Assembly (NCBI RefSeq): GCF_000800015.1
Contig: NZ_JUGR01000001.1
Span: 248,001-312,000 of the forward strand
Source of the DNA: Terriglobus sp. TAA 43
GTDB taxonomy: Bacteria; Acidobacteriota; Terriglobia; Terriglobales; Acidobacteriaceae
Length of the DNA stretch: 64,000 nucleotides
Direction of reading: 5' to 3'
This document shows, piece by piece, positions 53,653-61,400 of the stretch. Each line of letters begins with the position of its first letter. The stretch's first letter is position 1. The position numbers and the translations under genes were made by a program. Under the pieces are notes generated by a model that made no database searches, was not told where the DNA came from, and was given only the letters and a program-made list of their open reading frames with translations.

Positions 53653-55524
53653 TCAATTTGTTGTCGAGACGGGTGTTAACCGCAGATCACACAGTTCCAT
53701 TTCCACTCCGCCAAACTGTGGATGCCGATTTTCACGTACTCGATACACAACATCCACGCGGGATCCTGATGCGATACCCATCTCCGCGATTTTTTCCGGC
53801 CACACGATTTCTCGGCTCCATCCCAGACAGTCCACAGTTGATTCCGGTGAGATGCGAATACGGAGTTTGATGTGGCGCTCCTTCAATGTTTTTGGAGCTT
53901 CTTCCACCTGGCAATCGCGTGACAGGAAGAGAGGCTCCCGGTTGCCCTGGCCAAACGGTTCGAGCAGATGCAATTTCTTTATCAGGTCGGGATTAAGTTC
54001 CGCTGAAGGCAGCTCTGCGTCAATCGCAATGCGCTCCTGCAGCATGGCCGAGGAAAGGCGGCCAAGACTGTATGTCGACAGACGCTCGCGCAAGAGGGGC
54101 ACGCGATCTGACGGCAGGGAGAAGCCGACGGCATGTGCGTGTCCGCCGAAACGGTCAAACAGCAGCGGCTCTGTTTCGGTGTGTGCCGCGGTAATGGCGT
54201 CGAGCAGGTGAAACCCGGAAACGGAGCGGCCCGAGCCGTGAGCTTGTCCATCTTCATGCGCGATGACGAGCGCGGGGCGTCGCATGCGCTCAACGACGCG
54301 CGAGGCAAGAATACCGATGACACCACGATGCCAGCCTTCACCGTCGAGTACGAGGCAGCCCATGGTGCCGAGAGCGGATTCATCGGAGCGGAGGGCTTCC
54401 ATTTGTGTTTCCAGCGTGGCCAGTACGCTGGCTTCCACGTTGCGACGATCTTCGTTGAGTTGGTGGAGCTTTGCGGCGAGCGCTGCTCCTTCTTCCGGTG
54501 TCCGTGCCAGGAACATGCGGACGACATCTGCGGCCACATCCATGCGTCCGGCTGCGTTAATGCGTGGCGCAACGCGGAAGGCGATGTCTGTGGCTGAAGG
54601 TCCGCGTTCCTCGTCCGAGACGACACCTGCCAGGTCGAACAAGGCACGGAGACCGGACTGCCGCTGATCGCGGAGTGCTCTTAAGCCGAGCGCAACGATG
54701 ACACGGTTTTCGCCGGTGAGTGGAACAGAATCTGCGATGGTGGCAATGGCTACCAGCTTGAGCAGCGAAGGGAGCAGCTTGTCCCAAAGGGCAAGGAAGT
54801 CGACCGCGCGATAGGCGTTGGGATCAGCGGCTGGCTTTGTTGCGGCGTGGAGCAGGGCATGCGCGAGTTTGAAGGCGACCGCCGCGCCGCAAAGTTCTTT
54901 GTACGGATAGTCGCAGCCGGGCTGGTTGGGATTAATGACCGCAATGGCTTCCGGGATACCCTGCATGCCGTCAGGGAGATGGTGGTCCGTGACGATCAGG
55001 TCAAGGCCGAGGCGCTTCGACTCTTCCGCCGCAGCAAAGGCGCGGATTCCGGTGTCGACACTGATGACGAGGCGAATGCCCTGTGTGGCGGCTTCAGCTA
55101 GCACGCTGGACTGTATGCCGTAGCCTTCGCGAATGCGGTGGGGGATGTGATATCGCACCAGCGAGGGACCGCCAGTGGGCGTGATGCGGTCAATCGCCGT
55201 TTTCAGCAGTACGGTGGCGGTGGTGCCGTCGACATCGTAATCGCCATAAATGAGGATGGGTTCGCGCTTGGCGACTGCCTGCAGCACGCGCGCTACGGCT
55301 TCCTTCATGCCACCGAGGAGCATGGGATCGTGCAGGGCTGCCATATCTGGAATGAGGAAACGGCGAGCATCTGCGGGAGTTTCAATTCCACGGGAGACAA
55401 GTACCTGCGCGAACCAGAGCGGCTGCTCGAGCGCCGCAGCAAGACCGTGCGCTTCTACACCGGGTTCATCCGGCAAGACCCAGCGTGCATTTCGGGCTGT
55501 TGCGATTTCTTCTGGTTCAGACAT
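53653..55524 (-). CDS. recJ: Single-stranded-DNA-specific exonuclease RecJ
   Basis: 623 aa. The DHH-family metal motifs are intact: YGDYDVDGTTATVLL (near residue 97), SVDTGIRAFAAAEE, VTDHHLPDG (the DHH box) and NPNQPGCDYPYKELCG. The DHHA1-type GGHAHAVGFSL and the C-terminal OB-like region follow. It degrades single-stranded DNA 5' to 3' in recombination and repair, with SSB and RecQ. The stop is 46 bases before the adaptor gene start; the upstream gene (55533) ends eight bases before the recJ start, so these two are co-transcribed. Confidence 0.95.
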   Translation of the reverse strand: MSEPEEIATARNARWVLPDEPGVEAHGLAAALEQPLWFAQVLVSRGIETPADARRFLIPDMAALHDPMLLGGMKEAVARVLQAVAKREPILIYGDYDVDGTTATVLLKTAIDRITPTGGPSLVRYHIPHRIREGYGIQSSVLAEAATQGIRLVISVDTGIRAFAAAEESKRLGLDLIVTDHHLPDGMQGIPEAIAVINPNQPGCDYPYKELCGAAVAFKLAHALLHAATKPAADPNAYRAVDFLALWDKLLPSLLKLVAIATIADSVPLTGENRVIVALGLRALRDQRQSGLRALFDLAGVVSDEERGPSATDIAFRVAPRINAAGRMDVAADVVRMFLARTPEEGAALAAKLHQLNEDRRNVEASVLATLETQMEALRSDESALGTMGCLVLDGEGWHRGVIGILASRVVERMRRPALVIAHEDGQAHGSGRSVSGFHLLDAITAAHTETEPLLFDRFGGHAHAVGFSLPSDRVPLLRERLSTYSLGRLSSAMLQERIAIDAELPSAELNPDLIKKLHLLEPFGQGNREPLFLSRDCQVEEAPKTLKERHIKLRIRISPESTVDCLGWSREIVWPEKIAEMGIASGSRVDVVYRVRENRHPQFGGVEMELCDLRLTPVSTTN

Positions 55525-55532
55525 TGAGCGGA

Positions 55533-55994
55533 TCAGTCTTCGTCGCTGTCATCCAGAACAATGCTGCCCAGATCGGCCACGGCTTCCATCCACTGCTGAT
55601 AACGGTCGTACCAGTCCGTAGCCGTTTCATAGAGGAACATGATGCCGTTGTAGGCGAAGCCGATCTGCAGATAACCGGTTTTGCCGATGTGCTGCAGAAG
55701 ATACTGCGCGTCATCGAGGTCCTGGCCGGCTTCGTCGGGAAAGCGGTGAACACGGGTGCGTTCAATGAGCATCTCAATGTCCTGCTTTTCCAGCACGACT
55801 TCGCTCATGGTGACGAAGGCAACGTTGGTGGCCTTGGCGTGCTCTACAAAGTCTTTCCAGGCATCGGGGCCGTGTTCCTCAAACATGACAGAAGGAACGT
55901 CTTCCGGAACATACGCATTCACCGTACGCAGGCCGTTGCCTGCGATGAACGCAATCATGTCGTCTTTGAGGCCGAGCAGATCGTCAGGGTGCAT
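55533..55994 (-). CDS. Conserved acidic protein upstream of recJ, function unknown
   Basis: 153 aa, acidic, soluble, no signal peptide. It opens MHPDDLLGLKDDMIAFIAGN and ends with an acidic tail (SIVLDDSDED). No named domain is recognised. Aromatic-rich segments (YLQIGFAYNGIMFLYETA, DWYDRYQQWMEAVADLG) suggest a compact alpha/beta fold. It lies eight bases upstream of recJ in the same operon, so a link to DNA repair is possible but unproven. It is divergent from the 2Fe-2S gene with only 44 bases between starts. Confidence 0.72.
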   Translation of the reverse strand: MHPDDLLGLKDDMIAFIAGNGLRTVNAYVPEDVPSVMFEEHGPDAWKDFVEHAKATNVAFVTMSEVVLEKQDIEMLIERTRVHRFPDEAGQDLDDAQYLLQHIGKTGYLQIGFAYNGIMFLYETATDWYDRYQQWMEAVADLGSIVLDDSDED

Positions 55995-56038
55995 TTCGTG
56001 TTTATTGTCTCACTTCGGCGTGACGTTAGCATGGGAAG

Positions 56039-56398
56039 ATGGCGGTTCCCGAGCGGCAGATTCTTGTATGTCTCAATGAGCGCGATCCTGACGCCTCGCG
56101 TCCCTCGTGCCGCAACGAAGGCTCGAGGAAACTGAAGGACGAGCTGAAGGACCTGGTGAAGGATGCCGGGCTGAAGGGCCGTGTCCGCGTATTGGAAACC
56201 AGCTGCATGGACCAGTGCGAACACGCCGCGGTCTGCGTGGTGTATCCGGACAACGTTTGGTACAGCTTTGTGAAGGCGAAAGACGCCGAGGAGATTGTGC
56301 AGGAACACCTGCTGAACAACCGTCCGGTGGAACGTCTGCTGCACGACAATCCCGCCAATCTGGCCCATGCGGATCGAAGGGCAGAGAAACGCGACTAA
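56039..56398 (+). CDS. Thioredoxin-like [2Fe-2S] ferredoxin domain protein
   Basis: 119 aa. The cysteine spacing is that of thioredoxin-like 2Fe-2S proteins (as in NuoE C-terminal domains and Aquifex ferredoxin 4): Cys11, Cys24, Cys56 and Cys60 (ILVCLNE, RPSCRNEGS, TSCMDQCEHA), with an extra Cys66. The fold ends with VVYPDNVWYSFVKAKDAEEI. It probably acts as a small cytoplasmic electron carrier. The two DUF507 genes follow on the same strand after 25 bases. Confidence 0.85.
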   Translation: MAVPERQILVCLNERDPDASRPSCRNEGSRKLKDELKDLVKDAGLKGRVRVLETSCMDQCEHAAVCVVYPDNVWYSFVKAKDAEEIVQEHLLNNRPVERLLHDNPANLAHADRRAEKRD

Positions 56399-56423
56399 GT
56401 TGCGTGCTATCCTCCTCTTGCCC

Positions 56424-56702
56424 ATGCTCTTCTCAAAGGATTACGTCGGATATCTCTCGCGGCAGGTGGTGCGCCGGCTTCAGGAAGCGAAAGTCGTACG
56501 CACGGATAAGCCCGCCGTTCTGGCAGAACGCATCAACAATGGCCTGGTTGACGAGCTTTCTCTCGAAGACCGCATCAACGAAGAGGCTCGCCTGATTCTG
56601 GAGCAGTTACAGGGTGAGATGAGCAAAGTCGGCGCCAGCTACCCGGAGATGTTCAAGAAGATCAAGCTGCGCCTGGTGCAGCAGTACAAGGCGGTGCTGT
56701 AA
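56424..56702 (+). CDS. DUF507 family protein (first copy)
   Basis: 92 aa from the ATG at 56424; a frame start at 56367 overlaps the previous gene and is rejected. The DUF507 pattern is present: MLFSKDYVGYLSRQVVRRLQ, LVDELSLEDRINEEARLILE and a C-terminal YPEMFKKIKLRLVQ. The family is restricted to a few phyla and has no known function. Its stop overlaps the next start by one base (TAATG at 56700-56704), so the pair is translationally coupled. Confidence 0.82.
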   Translation: MLFSKDYVGYLSRQVVRRLQEAKVVRTDKPAVLAERINNGLVDELSLEDRINEEARLILEQLQGEMSKVGASYPEMFKKIKLRLVQQYKAVL

Positions 56703-56977
56703 TGCGCATTTCACGCGATAAAGTGAACAAACTTGCCCACGTGATCGCAGATACGCTCGCCGATACGGATGAAGCGGAATTCCTTGAGGACCGCAACACC
56801 ATCCGCCAGGAAGCTCGCAAAATTCTGGAGCAGCTTTTCGCCGAAGAAGTGAAGATTGACGCTGCAGCGCGCCAGAAAATCACTTCCCAGCAGCGCATCA
56901 TTCTGGAAGGTACGCAGGAGTGGGACATCCTGTACCGCAAGTACTATAACGACGAAGTGAAGCGGTTGGGGATCTAG
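56702..56977 (+). CDS. DUF507 family protein (second copy)
   Basis: 91 aa, with the DUF507 features MRISRDKVNKLAHVIADTLA, NTIRQEARKILEQLF and a C-terminal EWDILYRKYYNDEVKRLGI. It is a diverged paralogue of the gene it overlaps; both share the helical order and the R.EAR.ILEQL core. The two probably form a heterodimer. Function unknown. A tRNA gene follows. Confidence 0.85.
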   Translation: MRISRDKVNKLAHVIADTLADTDEAEFLEDRNTIRQEARKILEQLFAEEVKIDAAARQKITSQQRIILEGTQEWDILYRKYYNDEVKRLGI

Positions 56978-57077
56978 GTTAAGTTCGGGTTCTCAAATAG
57001 CCTTTATCGTTGCCAGGCCATGGCTTTAGGCAAGCTCGAGCTGCCGTTTTGAGGTCGCAGAGATTGCGGTAAAGCAT

Positions 57078-57106
57078 TTGGAATCCGGGCGCTGCTGCGG
57101 TATAGT
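57078..57106 (+). promoter_or_regulatory. Promoter of the tRNA-Glu gene
   Basis: TTGGAA (57078-57083), a 17-base spacer and TATAGT (57101-57106), 37 bases before the mature tRNA 5' end. The consensus fit and spacing are good. Confidence 0.65.
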
Positions 57107-57142
57107 AGGAAAGTCGCGTAAGCGACAGCCACCCTCCCAAAG

Positions 57143-57219
57143 TGGCGATATGGTGTAACTGGTTAACACGTCGCCCTCTCAAGGCGAAGAGTCCGGGTTC
57201 GAGCCCCGGTATCGCTACC
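57143..57219 (+). tRNA. tRNA-Glu (anticodon CTC), CCA encoded
   Basis: A complete cloverleaf can be drawn: acceptor GGCGATA/TATCGCT, D arm GTGT/ACAC, anticodon stem TCGCC/GGCGA with loop CTCTCAA (anticodon CTC, reading GAG), T stem CCGGG/CCCGG with loop TTCGAGC, discriminator A and encoded CCA. The first acceptor pair is G1-U72. It has its own promoter upstream. Downstream, 57220-57475, a GC-rich region followed by CTTTTCTTGTTT may be its terminator; I see no gene there. Confidence 0.93.
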
Positions 57220-57475
57220 ACAATCTCCTTATAAATCAATAGATTACAGAGACCGCGCAGAGCCGCGCCTTTTCTTGTTTCAGCTTGGGGGCTGTTGCTG
57301 AGGAAAACGCAAATAAATGCAAATCAACGCAGATTTCTGTGCGTTGCATGGAGCTCAGTTTCTGCGGAAACATCCGATCTCCCTGTAGGCGAGCGAGAAA
57401 CTCCGACGATTGCCATGACTCGGCTAGATATTTAGTCTGGCCGTCTCTCTGCAGCTCGATCCCAAAGTAAGATCG

Positions 57476-58495
57476 ATGCACTTGATTGGTCGACTCATCG
57501 CCGGAGTTTCTGCTGTACTGCTTCTCATTGCATTGCTTCTTTTTAGCGTGCGCAGAAGCCACGCAGGTGCTCTAGTAATTCTGGAGCAAACTCTGCAAAT
57601 TCCGGCAGACGGCCGTTTTCACCGCCTTGGCCTTGTCACCCTGAAGGACGGCAGTGAAATACAAAGTTCCGAGGTTTCCGTTAGCGAAGTATCTGCGCGG
57701 ATTCCAAGGGGCAAGGCGAAGAAGATCGAGCTTACAGTTCAAGCTCCCGTAAACCCTGAGACTCGTACTGTACGAGTCTCCTACGGCGAGTCGGTAACGA
57801 CACTTAAAATCCATTTCGTTCCAAGCCTCGAGGATTCCTTCGGCGACGGCACTCCTGACCTACTGCGTCTGCATAGTGCAGAAGACCGCAGTGCTTTTCG
57901 TGGATGGTTTACCGCGATGGCGGAAGCCGCGGCTGACCTTCCCAAGGAAAAGGTGCCGAACGAGATCAATGACTGTGCCGCGCTCCTTCGTTGGTCCTAC
58001 CGCAATGCATTGCACGCTCATGATGAAGCGTGGCTCAGCACCGCTCCGGTTTCTATTCAGATCACAAGACCCTCAGTTGGGCAGTACCTCTATCCACTCA
58101 CGCCCTTGCGGGCCGCATTGTTTCGAGTGAAGGAAGGAGCGTTCGTGCCGTCTGATGTGGAGAATGGTGCGTTTGCTCAGTTTGCAGATGCTCATACTCT
58201 TTGGCGGCTCAACACCTTTTTCTTAAGCAGGAATCCGCAGAGCACACGTCCGGGGGATCTACTGTTCTTCCGGCAGCTCGAACAGAACTCTCCGTATCAC
58301 TCGATGATCATCACTGGAACTACACAGCAGTGGGTGATCTATCACACGGGTCCGATTGGCCACGGGCCTGGTGAGATACGTCGTGTGTTGTTACAGGATT
58401 TGTTGGAACATCCCGATCCTCGGTGGCGACCAAATTCTCAGAACAGTAACTTCCTTGGCGTGTATCGTTGGAACATTCTCCGAGAGGACCCTTGA
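57476..58495 (+). CDS. DUF1175 (YfaT-like) protein with NlpC/P60-like Cys/His motifs
   Basis: 339 aa. An N-terminal membrane or signal segment (LIAGVSAVLLLIALLLFSV) is followed by a beta-rich domain (about 30-115), then the DUF1175 core. Within it, NDCAALLRWSYRNAL (Cys167), RPGDLLFFRQL and PYHSMIITG (His275), followed by VIYHTGP (His290), match the order of the NlpC/P60 Cys, D-L-x-F-F and His elements. An amidase or endopeptidase activity on peptidoglycan or peptides is inferred from that resemblance. The stop overlaps the start of the alpha-2-macroglobulin gene (TGATG), the same partnership as yfaT-yfaS in E. coli. Confidence 0.8.
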   Translation: MHLIGRLIAGVSAVLLLIALLLFSVRRSHAGALVILEQTLQIPADGRFHRLGLVTLKDGSEIQSSEVSVSEVSARIPRGKAKKIELTVQAPVNPETRTVRVSYGESVTTLKIHFVPSLEDSFGDGTPDLLRLHSAEDRSAFRGWFTAMAEAAADLPKEKVPNEINDCAALLRWSYRNALHAHDEAWLSTAPVSIQITRPSVGQYLYPLTPLRAALFRVKEGAFVPSDVENGAFAQFADAHTLWRLNTFFLSRNPQSTRPGDLLFFRQLEQNSPYHSMIITGTTQQWVIYHTGPIGHGPGEIRRVLLQDLLEHPDPRWRPNSQNSNFLGVYRWNILREDP

Positions 58496-61400
58496 TGAGA
58501 CTGCGCGTTGTCTCTCTGTTCGTTTTGTTGTTACTGGCTGTTTCGTCGCTCCATGCACAAGATGACTCCGTATCGTTCAATCTGAGCTCAAGCAAGACGT
58601 TCGCGCCGGGTGAGCAGCCGAAGATCCACCTGTACACACATAACGTGGATGCGCTGGAGTTTCGCGTTTACCGCGTGAACGATCCCGTGAAGTTTCTGGA
58701 GAACCTGCGGGAGTTGCATTCGTTTGGTCCCGAGGGAAGCCTGCTTGGACCTGAGCGTGTGGATGAAAAGAGCTGGCTAGAGCGCTTTCATGATTGGAAG
58801 ACTGCGCTTTGGAATAGCATCCGATCCTTTTTCCGTCATCAGTTTTCGCACGAGGCACGCCATTCTCTGCGGCAACAACAGACGAGGCTGAATCGGAAAA
58901 GCCGAATCGTATCCGAGGCGGAGTTCGCGCAGATTCCGGTGCTGAATTCATCGCAGCTTGTTGCACGCTGGCATCAACAGGTGCCGTCTACCTATATTTC
59001 CGATGCAAATGACGTTCCGGTATCGAAGCTGGAGGCTGGCCTCTACTTGTTGGAAGCAACGGATGGACGCTACAAGGCATACACGCTTTTGATGGTGACG
59101 GAGATGGTGCTCGTCACACGGACCACGCCCACTGGCATTACAGCGTATGTTGTCGACCGTGTAACGGGAGCACCCATCTCCGGAGCAAAGGTGGATGCTG
59201 GCTACGGCCACAACTCGTTTGCCTCAGCAACGACTGACGCGAATGGCATAGCGGACCTGTTGGTAAAGGAAAAGAAGGGCGACAACGATAATCTCTGGAT
59301 CGTCTCCGCCAAAGACAAGGATGTTGCTGTGTCCACGCCGGGTGGCTGGACTCTGAACTATTCCTCTAATCGGAATATGGTCGGCTACGCATTCACGGAA
59401 CGGCCTGTATACCGACCGACGCATACCGTGCATTGGAAGGCGATTCTGCGTGAAAAGCGAGGAAACTCCCTCGCGATACCCGATATAACGAAGGCTCATG
59501 TAGCCATCGTTGATGGTGCTGACCAAACGGTCTTCGAGAAGGATCTGCCGGTTGTGCACGGTAATGTATCCAGCGACTATGAACTACCCAAGGATGCTGC
59601 ACTTGGGTACTACACGCTGCGTGTTCAGAGTGGTGACGATGTTGTTGTTACGTCCGGTTTCCATGTCGAAGCGTACCGTAAGCCCGAGTATCGTGTGCAG
59701 GTGACGGCACAGCAGAAGCGAGTGCTGCAAGGCACCACGGTGCCAGTCACAATTGATTCGCGCTACTTCTTTGGCGAACCGGTGGCTGGTGGCAAAGTGA
59801 AGTACAGGATTTATCACGAGCGCCACTTCTGGTGGGGCGAATCCGATGACGATGAATCACCCGCGGATTCAGATAGCAGTGATGACTCTGCCGGATATAA
59901 CGGCGATGAGGAAGCCGAGAAGACGGGCGTTCTGGATAGCAAAGGAGTGCTGACGATCCAGGTGCCAACACAAGTGGAAGGGAACTCGCATTCGGATCTG
60001 GATTACACCGTTGAGGCAGGTGTTACCGATGCTGCGAATCGCGAGATCACCGGGCGCGGGCGCTTCCTGGCGACGTACAGCACATTCCGTGTCAATGTAG
60101 AGCCGGTGAGTTATGCCGTCCGTCCTAACGAGATGGCAAAGGTACGTGTCACCGCAGTGGACTACGACAACAAACCGGTGAGTACACGCGTTCACCTACA
60201 GCTGCGGTTCCGTCATTGGGAGAGCGGGAAGAACGTCATTACTGAAGGGGCTGCTACGGATGTGACCATGGATGCGTCTGGACATGCTACCGGTGAACTC
60301 CCTGTGGGGACACCACAATATGCTTCTGCCGAGGTAATGGCGACAGCAGCGTCCGTTCAGAGTGGTACACGAGATCCGATTGACACCAGTTATCTGTACA
60401 TTCTGGGTGCCGGCGAACGGTCCTGGGAGAGTGGTAGCGGTACGGCGCAGATTGTGACGGACAAGAAGAGCTATGCGCCTGGTGATGTTGCGCACATCAG
60501 CATTGTTTCTGAGGTGGCGGGTTTCCATGCACTTGTCATTACAGAAGGCGCAACGCTTTTGAAACGTGAGGTGATGCATACGGATGGCAAGACTCTGTCG
60601 TTTGACCTGTCTATTACAGGAGATGCACAGCCGAACATTACCGTGTCCACGCTGTTCCTGAAGAACAACACCCTCTATCAGGCGACGAAGCGCATCGCGG
60701 TTCCGCCGGTGCAGCAGAAATTGCAAGTTGAGGTCACGCAGACGAAGGACATCTTTCAGCCGCAACAGAGTGCGACCTATGATGTGCTGACGAAGGATTT
60801 TGCCGGGAATCCTGTGAGCGCGGATGTGAGCTTTGGCGTGGTTGATGAAGCGATCTATTCGCTTTATCCAGACTCCAGTGGCGATATGGTCAAGAGCCTC
60901 TACCCTCAGCGTTACAGCAGCGCTGAAGTCGAGTCGTCGTTGGAGTATTACTTCAGCGGCGAAGCCGGTTCAAAGTCTCCCATGCTTGCGGAACGTAACC
61001 GCCGCTTCCGGCCGCGACTGGCACAGGTGAAGCCGGGGAACGAGGCTGCTCCGAAGGTACGCAAAGCCTTTCCTGATACGGCGTATTGGGCGCCGGATGT
61101 TCATACAGACAGCAGCGGTCATGCGCGCGTGACGTTGACATTCCCTGATTCTCTGACCACTTGGCGTGCGACCGTACATGCGATCACGGACGATTCCAAG
61201 GCTGGTTCGGCGTCCAGCAAGGTACTGGTGAGGAAAGATGTGCTTGTGCGTATGGGTACGCCCAGGTTCATGCTGAAAGGCGACGAGATCACGCTACCCG
61301 TTATCGTGCATAACTATCTTCCTGACGGGAAGACGGTGAAGGTATCGCTGAACGTGAGTGGACTGGACGTTGTGCATGCACCCGACGCGACTGTGCCGGT

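Noticed and set aside
57236-57562. 108-codon minus-strand frame after the tRNA gene
   Set aside because: It overlaps the start of the DUF1175 gene on the other strand, has no recognisable features, and reads through the probable tRNA terminator region.
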